Notes: generated from the sequence alone by a model not told the origin. A DNA stretch of 14,701 nucleotides from CAYVLA01 sp964549615 [NCBI: uncultured Thermococci archaeon] (GCA_964549615.1 CAZJVP010000046.1:1-14701); one strand, 5' to 3'; shown: positions 1 through 8,463, counted from the stretch's first letter. Made by a program: numbers and translations.

Positions 1-690
<690 letters not shown>

Positions 691-709
691 TAGCGGTCCA
701 GCCCACCCT

Positions 710-731
710 GCGGCGGAGCCAATTCCGCCGC
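710..731 (+). other. Hairpin in the 16S to tRNA spacer
   Basis: A perfect 8-bp inverted repeat (GCGGCGGA / TCCGCCGC) with a 6-nt loop lies 20 nt past the 16S 3' end. It probably belongs to the precursor-rRNA fold between the 16S processing stem and the tRNA. The partner strand of the 16S processing stem is outside the window, so its role cannot be settled. Confidence 0.5.
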
Positions 732-759
732 CAAGAGGGGGCCGAAATCCGTGCAATGC

Positions 760-832
760 GGGCCGGTAGCTCAGGCGGTAGAGCACGGCCTTTGCGAGGC
801 TGAGGCCCCGGGTTCAAGTCCCGGCCGGTCCA
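760..832 (+). tRNA. tRNA-Ala (anticodon UGC)
   Basis: A full cloverleaf can be drawn. The acceptor stem is 760-766 with 825-831, the D stem 769-772 with 781-784, the anticodon stem 786-790 with 798-802, the 7-nt anticodon loop TTTGCGA gives anticodon TGC, and the T stem 808-812 with 820-824 closes the TTCAAGT loop. The third acceptor pair is G762-T829, the G3:U70 wobble that is the main alanine identity element, and the discriminator base is A832. CCA is not encoded. There is no intron. It sits in the 16S-23S spacer, a common archaeal arrangement, and is released by RNase P and tRNase Z. Confidence 0.98.
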
Positions 833-868
833 CTCCGGCCCGCGAGGAATGTGCAGCTCGGGAGGAAA

Positions 869-896
869 CAGGTCCTCGGACCTGGGCTCACGAGCC
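869..896 (+). other. Two adjacent hairpins in the tRNA to 23S spacer
   Basis: CAGGTC-CTCG-GACCTG (869-884) and GGCT-CACG-AGCC (885-896) are two short back-to-back hairpins between tRNA-Ala and the 23S processing stem. They are probably spacer structure discarded during rRNA maturation. Nothing else is recognised between 833 and 937. Confidence 0.5.
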
Positions 897-937
897 AAGA
901 TCTTATCCCCTCTTCCGTTCGAGGGTTCGGTAAGTCA

Positions 938-967
938 TAGGCCCAGTTCGGAGCAATCCGAAGAAGC
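938..967 (+). other. 5' strand of the 23S BHB processing stem
   Basis: This pairs with 4029-4058. From outside inward there is a 13-bp helix (938-950 with 4046-4058), a 4-bp helix (GAGC 951-954 with GCTC 4039-4042) and a 10-bp helix (958-967 with 4029-4038). A 3-nt bulge AAT (955-957) lies on this strand and TGA (4043-4045) on the other. That is the exact bulge-helix-bulge recognised by the archaeal tRNA-splicing endonuclease, which excises pre-23S rRNA. Confidence 0.93.
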
Positions 968-3900
968 AAAACTAGTGAGTAGACGCCTTAGGCAATACGC
1001 CGTCTAGGGGATGACTTAGCTCGAGCGTCGACGAAGGGCGTGGCAAGCTGCGATAAGCCCCGGCGAGGCGCAAGCAGCCTTCGAACCGGGGATCCCCGAA
1101 TGAGACTTCTCGCGAGTCCTCTTTCGAGAGACCCGCACTCCGTGAGGAGGGAGAACCCCCTGAAGTGAAACATCTTAGTAAGGGGAGGAAGAGAAAGCAA
1201 TAGCGATGCCCTGAGTAACGGCGAGTGAAAAGGGTAGAGGGCAAACCGAACCCCTTCGGGGGAATGTGGTGTTTGGGCGATCCTCAAGGCTCATCTTGCT
1301 GAAGCTGAAGTTCGCTGGGACGCGACGCCGAAGAGGGTGAAAGCCCCGTAGGCGCAAGGCAGGATGGGTCGGGTCGTTCCAGAGTACCGCGCATCGGATA
1401 TTGCGTGGGAATATGGGAGGCATCAACTCCTAACCCTAAACACGTCTCGAGACTGATAGCGCAGTAGTATCGCGAGAGAAAGATGAAAAGAATCCCGCAA
1501 GGGAGGCGAAAAGAGCCTGAAACTAGACGGCAATAATTTGGCACGGCTCTCAAGAAATGATTCTGGCCGAAGGAGAGGCGCGCGAGCGCCGCGTACGAGG
1601 TCAGATGATCGGGGTTGTGCCGTCCGTTTTGTACCACGGGGCAGGGAGTTTGTGCTCGTGGCGAGGCTAAGAGGATAATCCTCGGAGCCGCAGGGAAACC
1701 GAATGTCCGCAGCCGCAAGGCGAGGGACGGGGTCTGAATAGGGCCCCCAGTCACGGGCACCAGACCCGAAACCGGTTGATCTAGCCCTGGGCAAGGTGAA
1801 GCCAGTCGTCAGATTGGTGGAGGCCTGAAGGGGTTCTGACGTGCAATTCGTTCCCATGACCTGGGGCTAGGCGCGAAAGGCGAATCAAAACCGGAGACAG
1901 CTGGTTCCCCCCGAAGTGTCCCGCAGGACAGCCTGGTGCGAGAGTGGCGGCGATGTAGAGACACTGTTCGGGAAGTCTGGGGAGGAAACTCCTCAGCACC
2001 CTTACAAACTCCGAAGTCGTCGTCCTCGTAGACCACCGGAGTTAGGGGCTGTGGGGTAAGCTTCAGTTCCGAAAGGGGACGAACCCGGACCGGGGTTAAA
2101 GCCTCCCAATGCCGGCTAAGTACAAACTGAAAGGCGTCCCTAGCCACAGACAGCGGGAAGGTAGGCTTAGAAGCTGCCATCCTTTAAAGAGTGGGTAACA
2201 CCTCACCCGTCGAGGTTGGGGGCCCTGAAAATGGACGAGGTTGAAGCCGGCTGCTGATACCCCGGAGCCGCGAAAGCGGTTGGTAGGGGGGCGTCCTGCG
2301 CGGGAAGAAGTTCGGTCGTGAGATCGAGTGGACCGCGTGGGAATGCAGATCCTGCTGGTAGTAGCAGCAAAGCGGGGTGAGAATCCCCGCCGCCGAAAGG
2401 GCAAGGGTTTCGTGGCAATGATCGTCAGCCACGAGTTAGTCGGTCCTAAGGGAAGCCTTAATACGGCCAGCCCGAAAGGGAAACCGGTTAATATTCCGGT
2501 ACCACGTGGGTACGTGCGGCAACGCTAAGCCCGGTGCCTGACGCCTCCGGATAGGCTGAGTGGGGCCGTCGCTCCATCCAATGGATCAAACCTGGGGAGT
2601 ACCGTAATGGTGAGAACCAGGCGAAGTCCTGAGTGGCTCCTCGCCCTTATAGAGGAGTTCGGCTGATTCCAGGGGCCCGTGAAAAGGGAACCGGGAAGGA
2701 TCCCACGTGACCGTACCAAGATCCGGCACAGGTGCCCCTAGGTGAGAAGCCTAAGGCGTGTCGGGAGACACCAGCCGAGGGAACTCGGCAAACTGGCCCC
2801 GTAACTTCGGGAAAAGGGGTGCCTGCCCCGCGAGGGACAGGTCGCAGTGACCAGTGCAGTCCGACTGTTTAATAAAAACACAGGTTCCGGCAAGCCCGAA
2901 AGGGTGTGTACCGGAGCTGAGTCGTTCCCACTGCCGGAATGTCAAGCGCGGTTCCAACCGCGTTAAGCACCGGTGAAGGGAGGGGATAACTATGATCCTC
3001 TAAAGGTAGCGTAATCCCTTGTCGCTCAATTGGCGACCCGCATGATAGATTAACGAGACTGCAGCTGTCCCCGGCTGGAACCCGGCGAACCACACGAATC
3101 CGGAAGAACACGCCGGATACCCCCAAAGGGTCACTAAGACCCCGTGGAGCTTTACTGCAGCTTTCTGCTGTGATGCGGATTTTGATGCAGAGCGTAGGTA
3201 GGAGCCGTCTGACGTCCGCGCTTTCGGGCGCGGTCTAGGCGATAATGGAACACTACTCTTCAGTATCTGCATCACTAACCCGGCCAAAAGCCGGGGACAC
3301 CAGGAGGTGGGCAGTTTGGGTGGGGCGCCACGCCCCTGAAAAGATATCAGGGGCGCCCAAAGGTCGGCTCAGGCGGGACAGAACTCCGCCGTGGAGTGCA
3401 AGGGCAAAAGCCGGCCTGACTGGATTCCGCCCAGCAAGGAATCCAGACGTGAAAACGTGGCCTAGCGATCTTCACTGCCTCATCGATGGGGGCGTGAAGT
3501 GTCAGAAAAGCTACCCCGGGGATAACTGGCTTGTCGCAGGCAAGAGTTCATATCGCCCCTGCTTGGTTGGTACTTCGCTGTCGGCTCTTCCTATCCCGGA
3601 CGTGCAGCAGCGTCCAAGGGTGGGGTTGTACGCCCATTAAAAGGGAACGTGAGCTGGGTTTAAACCGTCGCGAGCCAGGTTGGATGCTAACCGTTGGGGG
3701 TGCTGGTCGTCTGAGGGGAAGGTGCCCCCAGTACGAGAGGAACAGGGCGCCGGCGCCACTGGTGTACCGGTTGTCCGACAGGGCACTGCCGGGTAGCTAC
3801 GCGCCAGCAGATAAGAGCTGAAAGCATCTAGGCTCGAAGCTGCCCCCGAACAATAGACGGCCAATCGGGCCAATAGCTCGGGATCGGCGACGATCACGAG

Positions 3901-4028
3901 GGCCAAAGACGAAGGTTCTCGCCAGAAGACGAGGTTGATGGGGCAGGGGTGTACGCACCAAGGGCAACCGAGGTGTTCAGCCCACTGCTACCAATCACCT
4001 GAGCGCCGCCGCGTCGAAAGCTGGTCGA
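968..4028 (+). rRNA. 23S ribosomal RNA
   Basis: This is the large-subunit rRNA, bounded here by the inner ends of the BHB stem; 971-975 pairs with 4021-4025 as a short terminal helix, so the mature ends lie close to these. Landmarks are GCTGCGATAAGCC near 1048, CTAAAGGTAGCG near 3000, AAGACCCCGTGGAGC at 3136, the peptidyl-transferase strand CCCCGGGGATAACTGGC near 3515-3531, the A-loop near 3625, and the sarcin-ricin loop AGTACGAGAGGAAC near 3731. Length is normal for Archaea and no intron is apparent. Several peptidyl-transferase and tunnel positions differ from the usual bases (see findings). Confidence 0.97.
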
Positions 4029-4058
4029 GCTTCTTCGGGCTCTGACGAACTGGGCCTA
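4029..4058 (+). other. 3' strand of the 23S BHB processing stem
   Basis: This is the partner of 938-967. It carries the second 3-nt bulge (TGA, 4043-4045), placed 4 bp from the first as the canonical motif requires. Cleavage after the second bulge nucleotide on each strand would release a pre-23S of about 957-4044. Confidence 0.93.
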
Positions 4059-4063
4059 CGATT

Positions 4064-4072
4064 CGTTTTTCT
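4064..4072 (+). terminator. T-tract after the rRNA operon
   Basis: A run of five T (4066-4070, within CGTTTTTCTC) follows directly after the 23S processing stem. Archaeal RNA polymerase terminates at such oligo-T stretches. No 5S rRNA or tRNA follows, so this is a plausible operon end. Confidence 0.5.
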
Positions 4073-4420
4073 CGGTTCTCGGTCGCGATCTTGCTCCATG
4101 AGTGGCACACCCAGCCTCCGAAAACTTCCTTGGAGACCTTGGAGGTAGCGCACACAAGAAGCGGGAGGCGATGCAAACGACCCCGTTGCTACCCTCGGCA
4201 GATGAAACCGTCGAGACGAACCTCTAGGCAGGCTTTCTAGGAAGGTGGACGCGGGGTAGGATCTCTAGTGCGTAGAACGTTTTGTGCCGCATCTTGCGTG
4301 GCCATCCGCACGTAGATTGGATCCCATCGACCGAGAGGCAGGATGCTGAGGCTCCCTGTCCATCTTTGCCATCGACCTCGGAATTTCGTCCGTTTCCCCG
4401 CAGAGAGGTGTGCTTCCTGG
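4073..4420. other. Non-coding stretch, nothing recognised
   Basis: I see no convincing gene between the rRNA T-tract and the vapB promoter. Open frames on both strands lack family resemblance, and one is just an upstream extension of vapB. There is no 5S rRNA, no tRNA cloverleaf and no repeat array. Confidence 0.6.
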
Positions 4421-4433
4421 GAAAAGCTAATAA
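4421..4433 (+). promoter_or_regulatory. vapBC promoter (BRE/TATA)
   Basis: GAAAAGCTAATAA resembles an archaeal BRE plus TATA element. Its TATA part (4426-4433) is centred about 26 nt upstream of the vapB ATG at 4456, which predicts a leaderless transcript starting at that ATG. Confidence 0.6.
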
Positions 4434-4455
4434 GTACCTGTACGTATATTGCCTT

Positions 4456-4728
4456 ATGGTCCATATGACGCTTGATATTCCAAAGGACCTCCACGATCGG
4501 ATGAAGAAGCACCCGGAGATCAAGTGGAGCGAGGTCGCAAGAAGATCCATCACGGAATACCTGGCGGAACTCGCCGATAAGATCAGCGGCGGCGAATTGG
4601 CTGACCTGCTGAAGAAGGATACTGTTGAAGCCATCAAATCCCTCAAGGAGGACGAGATAGCGGAAACTTATCGCGAGGCGGTGAGGCTCGAATGGGAGAG
4701 AATGAAATCCTTGACACGAGCCTGTTGA
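4456..4728 (+). CDS. vapB: VapB-type antitoxin
   Basis: A 90-residue protein of the archaeal VapB type. The N-terminal part, TLDIPKDLHDRMKKHPEIKW followed by SEVARRSITEYL, has the ribbon-helix-helix-like pattern of a short beta strand (residues 4-8) and two helices. The C-terminal half is charged and helical and would wrap the toxin. Such antitoxins neutralise a PIN ribonuclease and repress their own promoter. I chose ATG 4456 because a TATA-like box sits about 26 nt upstream; ATG 4465 is an alternative, and the longer upstream frame has no support. The gene overlaps vapC by 37 nt, so the two are translationally coupled, with antitoxin first as usual. Confidence 0.88.
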   Translation: MVHMTLDIPKDLHDRMKKHPEIKWSEVARRSITEYLAELADKISGGELADLLKKDTVEAIKSLKEDEIAETYREAVRLEWERMKSLTRAC

Positions 4729-5006
4729 TCGAGGGTGAGAGGGGCACCGCCACCATCTTCAGCGCGGTTGAGTATCCCAAGGCAGTCCAACCGGATAATG
4801 ACTTCATCTTCCCGACGAAGAGAGATTTCCTACTCTCAATCGAGATTGCCACCGCCCTCCTCCGCAAGGGAAAGCCCCTGCCAGCGGTTGACGTGGTCGT
4901 GGCATCCATGTGTCTAAACCGGAATGCGGCCCTGAGGACTCGGGACTCGCACTTCAAGGTGATCCAAGAGCTGTATCCCGCCTTCGAGCTTCGGCTCGAG
5001 GAGTAG
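4692..5006 (+). CDS. vapC: VapC-type PIN-domain ribonuclease toxin
   Basis: A 104-residue PIN-domain protein. PIN toxins are Mg-dependent endoribonucleases, in many cases cutting tRNA or rRNA, and are held inactive by VapB. All four acidic positions are visible: D8 in ILDTSLLIE, E27 in SAVEYP, D67 in LPAVDVVVAS and D85 in RTRDSHF. The usual length is about 125-135 residues. The missing part lies between D8 and E27, where the spacing is much shorter than usual, giving a compact archaeal subtype rather than a broken gene. ATG 4692 lies inside vapB, preceded by a GGTGAGG-like ribosome site. The target RNA cannot be told from sequence. Confidence 0.87.
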   Translation: MGENEILDTSLLIEGERGTATIFSAVEYPKAVQPDNDFIFPTKRDFLLSIEIATALLRKGKPLPAVDVVVASMCLNRNAALRTRDSHFKVIQELYPAFELRLEE

Positions 5007-5510
5007 GTCGGAGCCCGGTCGCATGATGTGGTGGTCCGGTAGATGCTCATATCGCATCGGCACTCGCGCCGACCTCTTGGCACCCGGTCAGGGGAGTGTG
5101 TATCCGTTGCTGATTCTCCTTGGCCAAAGGGCCACAGCGATGTTCTTGAGGAAGAGCAAGACGTGCTACAGCAGCGCGCCATAGCTTGGTCAAAGTGGAT
5201 CTGCATGGCCCGCCTGGTCTCAGCCCATGGACAAGACCGACTAGGGCCGGGTCGGCATCGCAGGGGGATGTGTTGAGGATTCGGCGGTGAACCAGCCTAG
5301 GAGCGCCTGCATGCCCGTACCATCCCCGTGAGCGGGGCACCGATCCTCCTGGCACCCTCCCCGCCCGGGCGAAACTGCACAAGAACCTGAACGTCGCGAC
5401 ACGCAGCCGAACTTCTTGGCACGATCACGGGGCCCAGATGCATTCCGCTTGCATTCCCGCCTGCTTGGGTGCCGTTCACGACTGCATGCCTTCACGACTG
5501 CATGCCATCC
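5007..5510. other. Non-coding stretch downstream of vapBC
   Basis: About 500 nt without a recognisable gene. The short open frames have no family resemblance and run across each other on both strands. It contains a GC hairpin (CCCCG-TGAG-CGGGG, 5324-5337) and a 16-bp tandem duplication (5475-5506). A diverged small RNA or the remains of an old gene cannot be excluded. Confidence 0.55.
5475..5506. repeat. Perfect 16-bp tandem duplication
   Basis: The unit TTCACGACTGCATGCC occurs twice with no spacer (5475-5490 and 5491-5506). With only two copies it is most simply a slippage or duplication event in non-coding DNA. Confidence 0.9.
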
Positions 5511-5512
5511 AT

Positions 5513-5530
5513 CCCGGGCTTGATCCCGGG
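5513..5530 (-). terminator. Hairpin just past the RNase P RNA 3' end
   Basis: Two CCCGGG boxes (5513-5518 and 5525-5530) can form a 6-bp stem with a 6-nt loop about 10 nt beyond the predicted rnpB 3' end. The same bases form a 9-nt direct repeat (ATCCCGGGC at 5511 and 5523). It may help 3'-end formation, but there is no T-tract, so the call is tentative. Confidence 0.35.
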
Positions 5531-5540
5531 CGCGGATCTT

Positions 5541-5890
5541 GGGCCGGGTCGGAGGAGTAAGCCCCCTTCTGTTCCCCGCGGAGGGTTGCCCCGCCGCGGC
5601 CTGCGGCATTGAACTGCGCGCCGTACCCAGGCCTCATCCGGCGCTCATCGGCCTCGTTTCGGCTTGCTCCTGCGAAGGTTCGCCGTTCCATCGAATCCGC
5701 CGACGTCGTCCGGGGCGTTTCCCTGGTCGCCCTGGGATCTATCCCCATCATGCCCACCTGCCGGCGGCCGTGTCGTTTCTGTTCCAGAGCTCGGGATCTC
5801 TCCCGGTGGCTTTCCTCCACTCGCATCTCCGGACGGAGGGGGGACTTTCCTCGGTGCACATGCCCGATGGCCGCTCTCTCCCTCCCGGCC
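5541..5890 (-). ncRNA. rnpB: Archaeal RNase P RNA
   Basis: This is the catalytic RNA of RNase P, which removes the 5' leader of tRNA precursors. Read on the minus strand, the family's conserved blocks appear in order: GAGGAAAGUCC (5852-5842), AACAGAAACGACAC (5783-5770), GCAAGCCGAAACGAGGCC (near 5667-5650) and ACAGAAGGGGGCUUAC (5572-5557). The first and last blocks pair as helix P4 (AAGUCCCCC with GGGGGCUU). P1 closes with GGCCGGG (5890-5884) against CCCGGCC (5548-5542). The roughly 350-nt length and layout fit archaeal type A. A TATA-like box centred about 26 nt upstream of 5890 supports the 5' end. The 3' end is less exact. Confidence 0.93.
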
Positions 5891-5910
5891 ATGATCGGAT
5901 TGGCATCCGG

Positions 5911-5920
5911 GTACTTATCT
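5911..5920 (-). promoter_or_regulatory. rnpB promoter (TATA box)
   Basis: On the minus strand AGATAAGTAC lies centred about 26 nt upstream of the P1 start of RNase P RNA. The box includes the TAA stop codon of the upstream HisD-like gene, so rnpB can be transcribed on its own although it lies directly behind that gene. Confidence 0.6.
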
Positions 5921-7273
5921 GTTGCGTTTCCTGCGTTTGGAAACCGCCTTCGAGGGGCGTGCTTGAAGCTTCCCCACACACGCCCTGACGTGAGCCGGCA
6001 GGCCCTCGGCGGTTCCGAGCAGCGAGACGATCTCGCAAACGCCTCTGAGTGCCTTCGGATCCAGGGCCCCGATCGTGCTGGCTTTGAGGAAGTCCCTGGC
6101 CGTCAAGCCTGAGAACGCCCTCGCCGATCCCCCCGTAGGAAGGACGGCGGTCAGGCCCATGGCGTAGTTGGCGGCGGAAAAAGGTGTCGACTGGCCCAAT
6201 AGGATCTCGCCCGCGTTTCTGATCATGCCGAGCATCCTCATGCTTTCTCGCCTGCCGAGCGCGATCTGCAGGTGCTCTGGGGCGTAGGAGTTGACGAACT
6301 CGGCCGCCTCGGACTTGGACGATACAAGCACGATCATACCACGCGCGGAAAGGGCCTCCTCCACGTATCCCTTCCTGGGCTCGTCCAACTCCTGAGCAAG
6401 GCGAGCGATCTCGGCCGAAACCTGTGCGGCAAGCCCGGGGGAGTCGGTGACCAGGACGGCCGACGAGTCGGGTCCGTGTTCACACTCGTTCAGAAGGTCC
6501 GCCGCAACCTGGCCCGGGTCGGACGACTCGTCCGCAATCACCATGCACTCGCTGGGACCCATGAGCGGGCCCGTCCTCACGCCGTAGATGCCCACGTACC
6601 CCATGGCAGCGTTGATCGCCGGGGGCCCCGGACCGTAGATAGCATCGACCCGCGGTACCGACTCGGTTCCAAACGCCATAGCGGCGATGAGCGCAACCCC
6701 ATTCCCCCTGAACACGCGCGAAACGCCCGAGATTGCAGCTGCTGCGAGGGTCGCCGGGTCCATGCTTCCGTCCTTCCTCGGAGGCCCGGCAGCCACGATC
6801 TCCTCAACGCCCGCAACCGATGCGGGAACCGCGAGCATCAGCATCGTCGAGGCGAGAGGGCCTTTCCGACACGGAACCCACAGCCCCGCCGAGGAAAGGG
6901 GAGTCCACTTCTCGCCCACCTCTATCCAGGGATCCAACGCGTCCATCCACTGGGAGCGCCCCCGGATCAGCCTCCTGTTCAGCTTGGCAATCCTGCCCCT
7001 CGCCTTTCGCATGGCCCAGGCCAGACGGGCAGGAAGGCCGGCCTTGGCCGATTCGATCTCGGATGCCTCAACTTCCAAGGAGGAAAGCTCCACCGAGTCC
7101 CACTTCGCCGTGGCGTCGTACACGGCGCGATCCCCCCTCTTCCGCACGTCCTCGACGATCTGAGCGACGGACTGTATGAGCTCGGGAGTCACCTGGGAGG
7201 ATCGGCTGGCCATCCTCGTCGCTATTTCCTCTCGGTCGCGCCTGTGATCAAGGATCTTGACTAGGTCCTTCAC
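5915..7273 (-). CDS. HisD-like dehydrogenase with altered metal site
   Basis: A full-length member (452 residues) of the histidinol dehydrogenase family of NAD-dependent alcohol dehydrogenases. Family signatures are IYGPGPPAINAA (212-223), GPSECMVIADES (239-250), CEHGPD (264-269) and NSYAPEHL (328-335, holding the catalytic Glu-His pair, E333 and H334). By E. coli HisD numbering, zinc ligands Gln259 and Asp360 are replaced by Glu (E263) and Asn (N369), and substrate-binding His367 by Ala (A376); His262 and His419 are kept (H266, H428). It is therefore unlikely to be the histidine-pathway enzyme; another alcohol or polyol substrate is more likely. The start is a GTG. The C-terminus is a basic tail (SKRRKRNR). 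It follows the isomerase-like gene by 43 nt, probably in one operon. Confidence 0.85.
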   Translation of the reverse strand: MKDLVKILDHRRDREEIATRMASRSSQVTPELIQSVAQIVEDVRKRGDRAVYDATAKWDSVELSSLEVEASEIESAKAGLPARLAWAMRKARGRIAKLNRRLIRGRSQWMDALDPWIEVGEKWTPLSSAGLWVPCRKGPLASTMLMLAVPASVAGVEEIVAAGPPRKDGSMDPATLAAAAISGVSRVFRGNGVALIAAMAFGTESVPRVDAIYGPGPPAINAAMGYVGIYGVRTGPLMGPSECMVIADESSDPGQVAADLLNECEHGPDSSAVLVTDSPGLAAQVSAEIARLAQELDEPRKGYVEEALSARGMIVLVSSKSEAAEFVNSYAPEHLQIALGRRESMRMLGMIRNAGEILLGQSTPFSAANYAMGLTAVLPTGGSARAFSGLTARDFLKASTIGALDPKALRGVCEIVSLLGTAEGLPAHVRACVGKLQARPSKAVSKRRKRNR

Positions 7274-7316
7274 GCCTCTTTGCTTCCGTGAAGGCTTTTC
7301 AGCTTCCAGGCCGGCG

Positions 7317-8279
7317 TCAGGCCCACCACATTGCCCCTGCCTTCTCTGCTATGACCGCTTCCTTGAGGGCGGTGAAGGCCTTCCTGAAGCCCTCCTCGGC
7401 CGACATCAGGCTGTCCTCGTGTTCGATGCTCAGGACGTAGTCGTAGCCGACGAGCCTCAGCTCGCTCACGAACCTCCTCCACCAGTCAACGGGGTGCCCG
7501 TAGCCAACGGTCCTGAATATCCATGAGCGGTCGATCTCCCGGCCGTAGGGCTTGGTGTCAAGGACCCCGTTGACCTCGGTATTGACGGGATCGATTGCGG
7601 TGTCTTTGGCGTGGACGTGGAATATCGCCTTCCCAAGGGCCCTGACCGCCCGCAGGGGATCTATGCCCTGCCAGAAGAGGTGCGACGGGTCAAGGTTGGC
7701 GCCGACCACCCTGCCGACCTCCTTCCTCAGACGCAGGAGGGTTTCGGTGTTGTAGACCACGAAGCCTGGATGCATCTCGAAGCAGAGCTTGACGCCGTGC
7801 GCCTCCGCGAAGTCGGCCGCCTTCTTCCAGTAGGGGATGACCTTCTCCTTCCACTGCCACTCCACGATCTTGGAGAAGTCGTCCGGCCAGGGGCAGGTAA
7901 CCCAGTTGGGGTACTTCGAGCCCTCGGGGTCGCCCGGGCACCCGGAGAAGCCGATCACGCGGTCCACGCCGAGCTTCTCGGCCAGCAACACGGTGTCCTC
8001 GAACACCGCGTGATGCGCCTTCGCAATCGCATCCTGTGGGTGGAGGGGATTGCCGTGGCAGCTCAGCGCGCTGATGATCATGCCTCTGTCCTTGACCGCC
8101 TTCAGCAAAGCTTGAGCCGCCGAATCGTTTGCCAGGAGCTTCTTCGGATCGCAGTGCGCGTTTCCGGGATAGTTGCCGGTTCCGAGCTCCACCGCCTCAG
8201 CACCGACATTCCTGATGTAGTCCAGCGCCTTCTCCAACGGCATTTGTTGGAAAAGGACGGTCAGAACGCCTATCTTCAA
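7317..8279 (-). CDS. Sugar phosphate isomerase/epimerase-like TIM barrel
   Basis: A 320-residue protein of the xylose-isomerase-like TIM-barrel superfamily (AP endonuclease 2 fold), which includes sugar epimerases, inosose dehydratase and hydroxypyruvate isomerase. Likely metal-binding residues at strand ends are E168 (CFEMHPG), D197 and H200 (NLDPSHLFWQG), H223 (FHVHAKDT) and E286 (LSIEHED). I start it at TTG 8279, because LKIGVLTVLF is the expected first beta strand and GGAGGAGAT lies about 5 nt upstream; the much longer open frame is spurious. A strong TATA box sits about 50 nt upstream. It precedes the HisD-like gene and is divergent from the alcohol dehydrogenase. The substrate is unknown. 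Confidence 0.88.
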   Translation of the reverse strand: MKIGVLTVLFQQMPLEKALDYIRNVGAEAVELGTGNYPGNAHCDPKKLLANDSAAQALLKAVKDRGMIISALSCHGNPLHPQDAIAKAHHAVFEDTVLLAEKLGVDRVIGFSGCPGDPEGSKYPNWVTCPWPDDFSKIVEWQWKEKVIPYWKKAADFAEAHGVKLCFEMHPGFVVYNTETLLRLRKEVGRVVGANLDPSHLFWQGIDPLRAVRALGKAIFHVHAKDTAIDPVNTEVNGVLDTKPYGREIDRSWIFRTVGYGHPVDWWRRFVSELRLVGYDYVLSIEHEDSLMSAEEGFRKAFTALKEAVIAEKAGAMWWA

Positions 8280-8280
8280 G

Positions 8281-8291
8281 CCATCTCCTCC
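8281..8291 (-). promoter_or_regulatory. Ribosome binding site deciding a TTG start
   Basis: On the minus strand GGAGGAGATGG precedes TTG 8279. It matches the anti-Shine-Dalgarno tail of the 16S rRNA in this window and fixes the start of the isomerase-like gene. Confidence 0.75.
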
Positions 8292-8328
8292 CCGCTTCTC
8301 GAGCGTCAGGGCGATCCCCCGCGCCCGC

Positions 8329-8342
8329 AATATATCTTTTTT
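8329..8342 (-). promoter_or_regulatory. Promoter of the isomerase / HisD-like operon
   Basis: On the minus strand an A-rich BRE-like run leads into GATATATT. The box is centred near 8332, which predicts a transcript start near 8306 and a leader of roughly 27 nt holding the ribosome site. Confidence 0.7.
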
Positions 8343-8428
8343 GTTTTGGTTTTGATTCAAGATCCGGGTTGCAGGCTCCGCCTTGAATCCTCCCGAGGGC
8401 AAAACGTGCCCAGTCGAATCCCAAACGG

Positions 8429-8440
8429 GCAAAGATATCA
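8429..8440 (+). promoter_or_regulatory. Promoter of the alcohol dehydrogenase gene
   Basis: GCAAAGATATCA is centred about 27 nt upstream of ATG 8464 and no ribosome site is seen before that ATG, so a leaderless transcript is likely. Confidence 0.5.
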
Positions 8441-8463
8441 ACGGGGCGGTCGGACCGAATCCG

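Noticed and set aside
4282-4455. N-terminal extension of vapB
   Set aside because: It carries no antitoxin-like sequence and lies upstream of the TATA box and the predicted transcript start.
5309-5340. 5S rRNA look-alike (CCCGTACCATCCC)
   Set aside because: The bases after it do not follow the 5S loop C and helix pattern, and no closing stem was found.
5475-5531. CRISPR-like or satellite repeat
   Set aside because: There are only two copies of a 16-bp unit and two of a 9-bp unit, with no spacer pattern.
5539-6112. Plus-strand open frames of about 150-167 residues
   Set aside because: They run antisense to the RNase P RNA and the end of the HisD-like gene; the sequence is explained by those features.
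8383-8463. 27-residue extension of the alcohol dehydrogenase
   Set aside because: The family N-terminus begins at ATG 8464 and the extension overlaps the likely TATA box.
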